A DNA stretch of 64,000 bases, taken from Salinimonas profundi. GTDB lineage: Bacteria; Pseudomonadota; Gammaproteobacteria; Enterobacterales; Alteromonadaceae. Position 1 is the stretch's first letter; each line of letters opens with the position of its first letter. The stretch covers positions 1 to 64,000 of the forward strand of contig NZ_JABBXD010000011.1 in the NCBI RefSeq assembly GCF_014750655.1. The letters are read 5' to 3'. A program made the position numbers and the translations under genes. Below are positions 45,467 through 53,730 of this stretch, piece by piece. A model generated the notes under the pieces. The model did no database searches. It was given only the letters and a program-made list of their open reading frames with translations, and had not been told where the DNA came from.

Positions 45467-46537
45467 TCAACAGATCCGTGGAAGTGGCTCATCTTCAAGT
45501 TCACTCATGAAGCGTCGCCCTCCCATTGGCGTAATAATCGACACGCGGCCCTTTAAGTCTGTATTTTTTGATATAACACCAATATGTTGGGCATTTTCAC
45601 CGTTTTTTATACCCCGCCAATGAGTGAGTACTTCGCTGCTAATATCGGGACTGACAATTGCAATAACGCGTCCCTCACAAGCCAAAACGAAAGGATCAAA
45701 GCCTAGAATGTCACACACGCTTGCGACCTCTGGACGCACCGGAATGTTATTTTCAATTAGCTCGATATTGAAACCCGTTTCAGTTGCCACGTCATGGAGT
45801 AACACTGATAGTCCTCCACGCGTTGGGTCTCGGACAAAACGAACGCCTTCTAAGTCTCTGATTGCATTGACTAACGGGAAAACGCTGGCACAGTCGGACT
45901 TTAATTGGCCATGCAACCCATAGTCCTCACGCGCCAGTAATACGCAAGCACCGTGATCGCCAACAGAGCCACTGACAAGTACATGATCGCCCGGCCTTAT
46001 AAGACTCGTATCCCAAATTGGTGTTTCTTGGCTGTCACCCACACCCGTTGTATTGATATAAACGCCACCACCGAATCCCTTTGGAACGACTTTAGTATCT
46101 CCCGTTATTATGGACACATTGGTTTCTACAGCAGCTTGATGCATTTTATGGACAACCTCCTTGAGAGCCGTCATCGAAAAGCCTTCTTCAATAATGAATG
46201 CAGTACTGATATACCGAGGGGTCGCGCCAACGACAGCCAGATCATTCACGGTACCGTAAATACTTAATGCCCCCACATTGCCACCTGGAAATGTGTAAGG
46301 TGAGACAACGAAGCTATCGGTTGTCATACTCAGAAAGGGACCGGCGAAGGTTACCGAAGCCGCGTCGTGTAACAGATCTAGTTCTTTATTGGCAGTATTT
46401 TTAAACACATCATTAATAAGTTTTTTGGTCAATATTCCACCATTGCCTTGCGCTAACCGAATAGTATCGGTGTCCAACGGTTCTGATGATGCTCGATTAT
46501 TACGCTCTATGCCTTTCGTGATGATCTCCTTGAGCAA
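45467..46537 (-). CDS. hypE: Hydrogenase maturation protein HypE
   Basis: This ~356-residue HypE-family protein carboxamide-dehydrates the C-terminal Cys thiocarbamate that supplies cyanide ligands to [NiFe] hydrogenases. Features include RLAQGNGGILTKKLI, FVVSPYTFPGGNVGAL, GDTKVVPKGF, RDPTRGGL and the diagnostic C-terminus LPRIC with its acceptor Cys. No ATG is visible near the family start; TTG 46537 is the longest choice. It follows a HypF C-terminal stub. No hydrogenase structural gene is present in the window. Confidence 0.85.
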   Translation of the reverse strand: MLKEIITKGIERNNRASSEPLDTDTIRLAQGNGGILTKKLINDVFKNTANKELDLLHDAASVTFAGPFLSMTTDSFVVSPYTFPGGNVGALSIYGTVNDLAVVGATPRYISTAFIIEEGFSMTALKEVVHKMHQAAVETNVSIITGDTKVVPKGFGGGVYINTTGVGDSQETPIWDTSLIRPGDHVLVSGSVGDHGACVLLAREDYGLHGQLKSDCASVFPLVNAIRDLEGVRFVRDPTRGGLSVLLHDVATETGFNIELIENNIPVRPEVASVCDILGFDPFVLACEGRVIAIVSPDISSEVLTHWRGIKNGENAQHIGVISKNTDLKGRVSIITPMGGRRFMSELEDEPLPRIC

Positions 46538-46800
46538 TATTCGTGAATTTGCCCGACACTTATTGCTGCATCGTTTAAAGGTAAACTGCTTGGAATAACA
46601 ACAGGAATGTCTGATTGTGCAAAACGTTCAGCTAGGCCATCGCATAAAATGCGGTTTTGGAAGACGCCTCCGGCCAAACCAATATGTTTGAAATCATACT
46701 TTTTGCGACAACGCTGGGTTAACTCCCACGCAGTTTCAATGAGTGATGCGTGAAAATTTGCGACGCGAACTGCTGGCGAACATGTTTTTGCGGATTGCAT
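46507..46800 (-). pseudogene. hypF: HypF C-terminal fragment
   Basis: This 97-residue frame has ATG 46800 after AGAGG and matches only the C-terminal Kae1-like end of HypF (VANFHASLIETAWELTQRC, LAGGVFQNRILCDGL, SSLPLNDAAISVGQ). Full HypF has about 750 residues with acylphosphatase, zinc and YrdC domains, all missing. It overlaps the hypE frame. It may be a remnant, or a retained piece that couples translation of hypE. Confidence 0.75.
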
Positions 46801-46816
46801 TAGCCTCTGTCCTCTA

Positions 46817-48040
46817 TTAACTGTGCGGTGCTGGTATCGACCAGCCAATCACAAAGGATAAGGAAACAACAATCGCGGAAATACCAAGCAATTGAAGCGA
46901 TTTGAAGCGTTGTTCTTTGGGGCGCAGTAGTACTAGCTTGAATGCGATGAGTGTTTGTATAAGGTAATAAAGTGCAAATCCCTTTGACGCGAGATTAATG
47001 ATTTCAAATACGTTGGATGACCAAACTAATATGCCGGCAATCGCGATGACAAGAACATAATAAAACTGAGGAGATATAGATAAATGGAAGAGCTCTTTTA
47101 GCAAACCACCGCCACCTATGGTATCGGCTAATGCGGCACTTAACTGGCTTGCCGTCGCGGCCACAAGTAATAATATCGGCAATACCCAAATGGCTTGACC
47201 CAGGGTATAGCTAATGGTTGTTTCATTCAGTTCGGTTATCGGAAAATCGAGAAAAATGGGACAGGTTAAACCAATAAAAACAACGTAAAGGAAAATGGCA
47301 ATCCACTGGGCATATCGTCCCGCTTTAATACGCTGCTCTGCATTATAGCTATTGCCCATAAAACGCGTGGTTTCGAACCCTTGTGTCACCATGAGCATAC
47401 CGGCAAGCATGCTAAGGGTTTCAAAATGGCTGAGGGATTGTATCGCCTCATGTTTAAACCACGCACTTTTTACTTGTATATCGTAAGTTGCTAGTGCTGT
47501 TAGTACACCAATAATAATCGCCAACTTAATTGTGACTGCGAATAACTCGATGGTTTCCAATCCTCTTGCACCACGAAGCCAAGCGACCAACATAATGATG
47601 ACAAGCAGCCCACTGGTAAACAATTTGATGAGCGTTGTATCGTCAATAGCAAAGCGGTCAAAGACAAACGCGGCAAACAAGCTAATGTAAAACGCCACAG
47701 AAATTGCGTATGCAGCACCGAGGGCCCATTGACTGGCTTTCTCAAGCGTTGCGATACTGCCGTGTGAATTGCGAGCAAGCTCAGGCTCTGCATGACGTAT
47801 ATTGAAGCGAATGACTGAACCCAACAAATATGCCAGAGTCGACAATAAAATAATGCCCAGTAGCGCCCATTTACCCATTACCGAATGCAGCAGTGGTGCA
47901 ATGATCAAAAAGCCACTGCCAATAATTGAAGCCAGCGGTGTTACTGTCGCTCGCCATTGGACAGATTGTCGTAGGCGAGGCAGAAACAATACTATTGCTA
48001 CCAACAGTGAGGTTGCCAGCGCAATGGAATTTGTGATCAC
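46817..48040 (-). CDS. APC-superfamily-like multi-helix transporter
   Basis: This 407-residue membrane protein has about 11 helices, GTG start and strong GGGGGAG leader. Segments such as SIIGSGFLIIAPLLHSVMGK and FIGLTCPIFLDFP look like LeuT/APC-fold transporters, but the exact family was not recognised. It is encoded 12 bp after the multiheme cytochrome gene and overlaps the upstream end of the HypF region in another frame. The substrate is unknown. Confidence 0.6.
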   Translation of the reverse strand: MITNSIALATSLLVAIVLFLPRLRQSVQWRATVTPLASIIGSGFLIIAPLLHSVMGKWALLGIILLSTLAYLLGSVIRFNIRHAEPELARNSHGSIATLEKASQWALGAAYAISVAFYISLFAAFVFDRFAIDDTTLIKLFTSGLLVIIMLVAWLRGARGLETIELFAVTIKLAIIIGVLTALATYDIQVKSAWFKHEAIQSLSHFETLSMLAGMLMVTQGFETTRFMGNSYNAEQRIKAGRYAQWIAIFLYVVFIGLTCPIFLDFPITELNETTISYTLGQAIWVLPILLLVAATASQLSAALADTIGGGGLLKELFHLSISPQFYYVLVIAIAGILVWSSNVFEIINLASKGFALYYLIQTLIAFKLVLLRPKEQRFKSLQLLGISAIVVSLSFVIGWSIPAPHS

Positions 48041-48052
48041 AGTTTCTCCCCC

Positions 48053-48847
48053 TTAATGATGCTTGTACCAGCCGGCACGCTTAATATCGTTCCAGGAAGT
48101 CGATTGATGACAGGCATAACACGCCTCCACTTTGGCTTTTGGCTCGCCAGCGACTTTGGCGGAAATCATTTTAAAATGTTGCATGTAGTGACTGGGCGGC
48201 GCTTCATGACATTGATTGCAATCACGAGATTGACTCGAGGGGTGAATAAACGTCGGCAGTGACCACTTGTCTGTACTGTGGCATTGCACGCAATCCTCTC
48301 CGAACAACGTAAAGTGGCGATCATCGTTGCTGTGGCACTGTGAACAATTCAATAATGCTTCTTTATCACTGACGTCGGGATGCACAAATAGGGGATCAGC
48401 CGTTTGCTTATTCGCTAGAACATTTTCTAAAAAAGCCATCGTGGCTGCGCCTTCGTCAAACGGCACGTTTGGGTTGGGGAGCATATTGAACCCAATATCG
48501 ACCAATGCAATATGGTTCATCAGTGAAATCTTAGCATCTTCACCTTGATGCTCAGTATGACAACTAGCACATTCTGTTATGTCGGCGTGAAACGCAGTAG
48601 GTTGACGCGCGACGATATGCGTATCATTTGCATGACAGGCCACACACTTGTCGCGCTCAACGCCTTCTACTGGCGTGTGACAACTCAAGCAGTCATCCGC
48701 CAAAAACGCATGCGCTTTGCTCAGTGAACCAGGCTCTACCATTTGTTCCCATGGAATTTTTGAAAGATCCTCTGGTGTGTGAAAAAAATGGCTAACACCA
48801 AAGCCCGCTGCGACTAAGCCCAGAATGACTATTATCCACTTGATCAT
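48053..48847 (-). CDS. Membrane-anchored seven-heme cytochrome c
   Basis: This 264-residue protein has an N-terminal membrane helix (WIIVILGLVAAGFGV) and seven CxxCH heme motifs at C53, C68, C93, C168, C186, C210 and C243. Heme-binding and free histidines suggest bis-His ligation, as in class III or NrfH/CymA-like electron carriers. It overlaps the cytochrome b-like gene by four bases. It probably accepts electrons from the membrane partner and delivers them to a periplasmic acceptor. Confidence 0.88.
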   Translation of the reverse strand: MIKWIIVILGLVAAGFGVSHFFHTPEDLSKIPWEQMVEPGSLSKAHAFLADDCLSCHTPVEGVERDKCVACHANDTHIVARQPTAFHADITECASCHTEHQGEDAKISLMNHIALVDIGFNMLPNPNVPFDEGAATMAFLENVLANKQTADPLFVHPDVSDKEALLNCSQCHSNDDRHFTLFGEDCVQCHSTDKWSLPTFIHPSSQSRDCNQCHEAPPSHYMQHFKMISAKVAGEPKAKVEACYACHQSTSWNDIKRAGWYKHH

Positions 48848-49602
48848 AACCAGCGTAGTCCAAAGTAAACTTCACTGAAAATGTGAAAGAACAATACGCC
48901 ATAGAGCGTTATCGAAATCACGATATGAAATTTCAACCAACGAGCAAACCAAGTTTTCGCAGTGTCGTGAATCAGAATGCTGTATTCAACATCAGAAATG
49001 GCATCGATAATAGATAGAACCTTACTCTCTTGTCGAAACAGCTTACTTTGCGCTGAAGTAGGTACACTTAAAGCAATGTATGGAATATGTCTCGCTGATG
49101 TTTGGGCGAAAGTCGAATATCTTACGTCGCAGACCGCGTCTTTTAGAGATTGTTTGGCGCTTGAAAGTGCACCTTGGAGTTCGGTCACTTGACGCTTTTT
49201 CTCTTTCACATTTGAGGAAATAAGTCCTAGTACATACCGACCAACAAATCCACTGATCACAACGACCATCATAAAGATGATGATGGAGACTCCAGTAGCA
49301 CTATCAAAACGATGGGCGCTATGGATGAGTGCAAGAATAGGTCCCAATACTCCAGCATAAATATGAATGCGCAGTAGCGTAGGCATGGCTATTTGCTTGG
49401 TCACGACTTTCTTAAGTGCTTTGTTGCGTTTAATGATCATGTAAAGCAACGGAATAAACATCAATACCAGCGCAGTCAAACCAACGACAAATCCAGCAAA
49501 GCTGCCAGGGAATGCTGGGTCACGGTGCCACACAAACCCTAGCCAAAGTAAGATCATTAAGACCACCAAGCTGCCTACAATGGTTCGTTCTTGACTATTC
49601 AC
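48844..49602 (-). CDS. Cytochrome b-like membrane protein
   Basis: This 252-residue protein has about four to five helices. Paired histidines in RIHIYAGVLGPILALIHSAHR and KFHIVISITLYGVLFFHIF lie in consecutive helices at spacing suitable for two b hemes. A soluble loop of ~70 residues (about 130-200) is predicted coiled coil/helix. It abuts the reductase gene and overlaps the heptaheme cytochrome gene by four bases, so it is the likely membrane link between them. Confidence 0.65.
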   Translation of the reverse strand: MNSQERTIVGSLVVLMILLWLGFVWHRDPAFPGSFAGFVVGLTALVLMFIPLLYMIIKRNKALKKVVTKQIAMPTLLRIHIYAGVLGPILALIHSAHRFDSATGVSIIIFMMVVVISGFVGRYVLGLISSNVKEKKRQVTELQGALSSAKQSLKDAVCDVRYSTFAQTSARHIPYIALSVPTSAQSKLFRQESKVLSIIDAISDVEYSILIHDTAKTWFARWLKFHIVISITLYGVLFFHIFSEVYFGLRWL

Positions 49603-51539
49603 TATGCTTCCACCTCCACATCAGTTTTAGGGATGGCTTGACAGGCTAAAATATAACCACTGACCCTATCTTCTGCCTCCAACCCATCATCAACCTCCAT
49701 ATCAACATCGCCGCGCAGTAATTTCACTTTGCAACTGCCGCAAGAGCCTGCCCGGCACGAATTCTCAATATCAACATCAAGTCCATCAGCAACGTCCAAT
49801 ACGGTTTCATCTGTGCCGGCTTGTGCCTGTGCATTTGATAAACTAAATCGCACTTGGCGCGTATTGTTTACAGGCGTGTTTGGGGCGACCTCCGTTTTAG
49901 TGGCCGTTTTCTTCGGACTCGCACCACCGAAAGCTTCTGTTTTAATATTCGCTTCAGGCATACCCAATTCAGATAAAATATCCTTGGTTGCATCCATCAT
50001 TGCCGGCGGCCCACAAATGTGTGCTGTTTTTAATGCTATGTCCGGCACGAATTCATTTATCAATGCCGATGAAAAACGCCCCTGAGGTCCCATCCAAGAT
50101 GTGCCATCCGCCTGTGTCATACTGACGAGTACTTTCAACCTTGGGTGACGTGCTTGTAGATATTTTAATTCCTGTTCAAAAATAAAATCGTTAGACGTTC
50201 GCGTACAAAACAGAAAATAAATGTCACCGTCCCAGCACGTCGTGGTTAAATAACGTACCGCGCTCATCATGGGCGTGATCCCAACCCCCCCTGAAATCAA
50301 TACAACACTACTTGCATCTTGACCATTGAAGTAAAACTTGCCGCCAGGCGCTTTAATTGAAAGCGTATCTCCCACATTTACGACGTCATGCATATGACGA
50401 GAAACAACACCGAATTCCTCGCGTTTGATGGTGACTTCAAAGTAATACTGCTCAGTGGGTGATGATGCGATGGTGTAAGACCGCTTCACCGGTTTTTCAA
50501 CACCATCAATCGTGAGCGTAAAAGTCACAAATTGTCCAGGTTCAAAACTAAATGGGATGACTTGACCATCGGCGCTGGCAAGTCGAAACGTTTTAACATC
50601 ATGGGTCTCATGAAAAATACCGGTGACTTGCATACTGCCACTATAGACACCTTTACGCGGTGACATAGTCGTAGAAGGTAATACATGCGCTGTAGCGGGT
50701 ATTAAAACAGCGTCAGTCCCTACAGGTGCGTTAGTAGGTATCTCGTTAGGTGATGTTTGCTTAGTGGGCGCAGAAGCGCTTGCGGTCTCAGTGGACCTAA
50801 GCTCTTCTAGCAATGCGGCAGCTCTGCGCATTTTAAATCCATAAACATACACCATGACGACAGTGAAGATCAGCAGAACAAGCATCACTGCAGTATGAAA
50901 CGGCGTCATGCCAAATAGTGTTGAGGAATCATTCACTGGTGAACTGGGTAGCAAATTCATTTGCGATTTAAACCAGGTTAATGCCACTCTTCTGGGATCT
51001 TGCCCATCTTGTATTGCCCGTTTTGCCGCAAGACCACTATCAAAATGCGCGATCCCTTCTTTAACGGTCTCAACAGCTACTTGCATTTGGGTATAGTCAT
51101 CAACGGCTGCGGCACGGGCGAGCGATTCAAACCCGGTAGTCAGTTGTTCACTTCCTTGTTGCATACGCGCCGACGCTTTGCCTAAGATACTATCTCTTTG
51201 TTCCGGCGTGGTTGATTGCATCCGCATTAAAGTTGGATAGAGATCTTTAGGTTTAGGCGCTCCCATTTTCTCCATCATTTTATCCATGCCTTTTGCCATA
51301 CCTGGCCCCATCATTGCGTTGGCATTGCCCGGCTGACCTTTAACTTGGTTGGCTAAAGGCGGAGAATCTGTGCTTGCCGCAACAATCGGCCCATTCGCTG
51401 CCTCAGGATGATGACTGGCATGCTCACTATCCTCAGTCTGTTGCTGTGCGTGCGCATTTATAATCACGAAAAAAAGAACGACGTTTAGAATGACACAATA
51501 GCGGTGAATGATTGATGCGCGTTTACTCCCCCTAGTCAT
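49602..51539 (-). CDS. Membrane FAD/NAD(P)H-2Fe-2S reductase with periplasmic domain
   Basis: This 645-residue protein has a signal/anchor sequence, a Met/Ala-rich periplasmic region (about 30-200), a membrane helix (VMLVLLIFTVVMVYVYGF), an FAD domain (VKRSYTIASSPTE), an NAD(P)H domain (LISGGVGITPMMSAV, CGPPAMM) and a C-terminal plant-type 2Fe-2S ferredoxin (Cys 595, 600, 603 and 633). The domain order matches phthalate dioxygenase reductase/HCR-like enzymes, tethered to the membrane. It overlaps the upstream lipoprotein by four bases. It should oxidise NAD(P)H and reduce the cytochrome partner. Confidence 0.85.
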   Translation of the reverse strand: MTRGSKRASIIHRYCVILNVVLFFVIINAHAQQQTEDSEHASHHPEAANGPIVAASTDSPPLANQVKGQPGNANAMMGPGMAKGMDKMMEKMGAPKPKDLYPTLMRMQSTTPEQRDSILGKASARMQQGSEQLTTGFESLARAAAVDDYTQMQVAVETVKEGIAHFDSGLAAKRAIQDGQDPRRVALTWFKSQMNLLPSSPVNDSSTLFGMTPFHTAVMLVLLIFTVVMVYVYGFKMRRAAALLEELRSTETASASAPTKQTSPNEIPTNAPVGTDAVLIPATAHVLPSTTMSPRKGVYSGSMQVTGIFHETHDVKTFRLASADGQVIPFSFEPGQFVTFTLTIDGVEKPVKRSYTIASSPTEQYYFEVTIKREEFGVVSRHMHDVVNVGDTLSIKAPGGKFYFNGQDASSVVLISGGVGITPMMSAVRYLTTTCWDGDIYFLFCTRTSNDFIFEQELKYLQARHPRLKVLVSMTQADGTSWMGPQGRFSSALINEFVPDIALKTAHICGPPAMMDATKDILSELGMPEANIKTEAFGGASPKKTATKTEVAPNTPVNNTRQVRFSLSNAQAQAGTDETVLDVADGLDVDIENSCRAGSCGSCKVKLLRGDVDMEVDDGLEAEDRVSGYILACQAIPKTDVEVEA

Positions 51540-52381
51540 GACGCATCCTTTTGTTCAGCCGCCCATAGCGCATTTATTTTCGCAATCTGCGGGGGTGTTA
51601 ATACTGAGACGGCTTTCCCCACCGAAGCAATAAACTGTAGGCGTAGGGTGCTGTTTATGGCCTCTATTTCACTAATGGTGTCTTTAATATTGTCGTATTG
51701 AGGCAATCCTTGGGCTGTCAATTCCCACAATAATGCCTCTAATGCACTACGCTGCTGCGCAAGGCTTTTTTGGGAAGACTCCCACTCAGATTGAATCGAT
51801 AACAACGTTTGATACTGCGTATCTGTTAGTTCTAATGTTGTTGTGTGGTTTAAGAAAAAGGCTTGTTCACCAAGGTGGTAAATATGAGGTGCACTACTCG
51901 CACCTGGCAAGCTTATCGTTGATGAAGGTTTGGATATCTCCGGTGTATTTTGTTCAGGAGGCATACCCATCATCGAACTATTTTTCATCATCATCTTACA
52001 CATCATCCCCATGCAAGACTTTCCGTTCATTGTCATCTTCTTTTTCCCTTTTCCCATGCCCATCTTCATCTTGCTCGTCGCTTTAGGGGGCGTAGATGAT
52101 TCGTTGAGTTGAGGGCTGGCATCGCTTTGTTTAACGCCGATATTGCTTTTTGATCGCGCTGCCAGTGAGTTGTCTAATGAGCGCAAAGCTGATTGGATCT
52201 TTGCAAAGTCAGCCGGTGCTAACTCGGGCGCAGTGTCTGAAGATTGTGTTTCTTGAGATTTTTCTTTCGAACTAGTTTGTTGTGTTATCGCTGAACACGC
52301 GGTTGTGAATAAGACACTAGATAATACCAGACTCACAATAGCCGCTAAACGGTAGGTTTGGTGACACTCTCTAATCTTCAC
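51536..52381 (-). CDS. Met-rich lipoprotein with CpxP/Spy-like helical domain
   Basis: This 281-residue protein has a lipobox (FTTACSA), a linker and a Met/Lys/Cys-rich patch (KSCMGMMCKMMMKNSSMMGM near 120), then a helical domain with LTDTQYQTLLSIQSEW and LTPPQIAKINALW. These are two LTxxQ motifs as in Spy/CpxP/CnrX-type sensors and chaperones. The Met patch suggests Cu(I)/Ag(I) binding. It overlaps the reductase gene by four bases. Confidence 0.7.
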   Translation of the reverse strand: MKIRECHQTYRLAAIVSLVLSSVLFTTACSAITQQTSSKEKSQETQSSDTAPELAPADFAKIQSALRSLDNSLAARSKSNIGVKQSDASPQLNESSTPPKATSKMKMGMGKGKKKMTMNGKSCMGMMCKMMMKNSSMMGMPPEQNTPEISKPSSTISLPGASSAPHIYHLGEQAFFLNHTTTLELTDTQYQTLLSIQSEWESSQKSLAQQRSALEALLWELTAQGLPQYDNIKDTISEIEAINSTLRLQFIASVGKAVSVLTPPQIAKINALWAAEQKDAS

Positions 52382-52410
52382 AACGGCATGCTCCTATTCA
52401 AAAATATCGA

Positions 52411-52767
52411 TTAAAACCCACGATCAAACTCAACCATGTCATAACGTGCAAGTTCGCCATCAAGTACAGTAGCCTCTGCAAAATGCTCATCCTTCGTCTT
52501 ACCTAATCGAATTTTGCCCACAAATTCGCGCGAGTAGCCGTCTTCCCCTTCAGAAATTGCTGTCGCATCAAAATCGGTGCGATAAACATTAAAGACTTGA
52601 TGTTCTTTGAGACCATCGGTGTCAGAGACACACACAACTACTTGTTTATCATCGACGGTAACAACCTGCCCACTCATGATGTAGTCATGGTATATCTGGC
52701 TTGCACAGCCCCCTAGTAGCCCAACAGACAAGATTGCAATTGATAAAAGCTTGATTAATTTGTTCAT
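52411..52767 (-). CDS. Small lipoprotein
   Basis: This 118-residue protein has a lipobox (LLGGCAS, Cys 21). The mature part is a predicted beta domain (VVTVDDKQVVVCVSDTDGLK, GKIRLGKTKDEHFAEATV). No family was recognised. It is second in the minus-strand operon starting at 53287. Confidence 0.65.
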   Translation of the reverse strand: MNKLIKLLSIAILSVGLLGGCASQIYHDYIMSGQVVTVDDKQVVVCVSDTDGLKEHQVFNVYRTDFDATAISEGEDGYSREFVGKIRLGKTKDEHFAEATVLDGELARYDMVEFDRGF

Positions 52768-52831
52768 GTAAAACTCCCGCGATTATTAAAAGAAAAGAGG
52801 CAGTCGCTTTTCCTGCCTCATAACGCATTGA

Positions 52832-53287
52832 TTAGTTCTTTTTATGCTTGTGTATTGGCTTCGCTTTTTCAGCCGTATGTCCCATCATTTGCCCCATCAT
52901 GTCTTCCATCATGGCCATACGCTGTTCCATCATTTTCATTTTGTCATCAGTCGACATATCACTGTGTTTATGCTTCATGCCCATGCCGCCTTTCATTCCT
53001 TTTCCATCTTTCATTCCCATCGAATCTTTGCCTTCCATCATGCCCATCATGTCTTGCATCTTTTGGGCATGCTCATGCAACATGGCTTCGCGCTTTTCAG
53101 GATCAGATTCACTTTTTACTTCATCTAAAACTGCTTGCATTTCTTCCATATGTGTTTGCATTTTCTTCATCATCTGACTGTCCATCATCGGCATGTCAGA
53201 TTTATCAGTGTGTTGATGCGCGTAAGAAGTCGCAATTGGCGCAGCGACAAGGGCGCTGGCCAGTAATAATGACGTTAATGTTTTCAT
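52832..53287 (-). CDS. Met/His-rich periplasmic metal-binding protein
   Basis: This 151-residue protein has a signal peptide (SLLLASALVAAPIATSYAHQ) and many Met-His clusters (MPMMDSQMMKKMQTHMEEMQ, MGMKDGKGMKGGMGMKHKH). The ATG at 53287 starts the signal peptide. It is the first gene behind the CueR-like operator at 53346-53376 and resembles the protein at 28472-28906. It probably buffers periplasmic Cu(I). Confidence 0.75.
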   Translation of the reverse strand: MKTLTSLLLASALVAAPIATSYAHQHTDKSDMPMMDSQMMKKMQTHMEEMQAVLDEVKSESDPEKREAMLHEHAQKMQDMMGMMEGKDSMGMKDGKGMKGGMGMKHKHSDMSTDDKMKMMEQRMAMMEDMMGQMMGHTAEKAKPIHKHKKN

Positions 53288-53345
53288 AATTTTTCCTTTA
53301 ATTGTGCTCACATGAGCGGTTTAGGTTTGAAATAGACGACTTGTC

Positions 53346-53376
53346 ACCTTAATTCTATGTCTTAGACTCAGGTCAA
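53346..53376 (-). promoter_or_regulatory. CueR-like operator/promoter of the redox operon
   Basis: On the minus strand TTGACC (53376-53371), a 19-bp spacer including CTAAGACATAG, and TAAGGT (53351-53346). The spacer shares TAAGACATAG with the box at 24383-24413. It faces the Met-rich/reductase/cytochrome operon. Confidence 0.7.
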
Positions 53377-53384
53377 GGTGCTAT

Positions 53385-53450
53385 TTGGGCGATAAAAATT
53401 CGGCCAAAACCTCAAGCTCTTCATCTGTTATAGGCATTTGTGGCATTGCA
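53385..53450 (-). pseudogene. Cytochrome c C-terminal remnant
   Basis: The minus strand reads MPQMPITDEELEVLAEFLS followed by PK and a stop at 53385-53387. This matches the end of class I cytochrome c domains (MP.mp.l.deel..la.fl). A stop lies three codons upstream of the Met, and no heme motif is seen, so it is a leftover of a lost gene. Confidence 0.5.
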
Positions 53451-53730
53451 GATTAGTGCTATCGTAATTTTTTGCACCCGATTTATCCTTTGCTTTTGAT
53501 GAAATCCATCCTATAAATCACACGATAAATGTAATTGATTTAGATCAATCCTTCACGACAATCGGATTACAGAATCATTACATTTCCGTAATCAAATCAT
53601 CGATTTATTTATCCTTGGTTCAAAATTATCTATGCTCAAGCTGCGTCAACAGGTCTCCTCATAGCTACTTTGCAGCGGCATATGCTGAATACCAGATGCA
53701 ATTTTTAATTGGGTGAGCGGATAATAAGAA

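Larger units (their letters stand above)
53288..53730. other. Divergent intergenic region with operator and gene remnant
   Basis: This 443-bp region contains the CueR-like operator at 53346-53376 and a cytochrome c C-terminal remnant at 53385-53450. The rest, about 53451-53730, has no recognised feature besides the promoter and GGGTGAG leader needed for the SDR-BBE gene. Confidence 0.5.

Noticed and set aside
45467-46800. Evidence for a functional hydrogenase in this window
   Set aside because: Only HypE and a HypF stub are present; no structural subunit or other hyp gene is visible.
52828-53289. Open frames on the plus strand opposite the Met/His-rich protein
   Set aside because: They arise from the repetitive CAT codons of the Met-rich gene; the translations are low-complexity and have no support.
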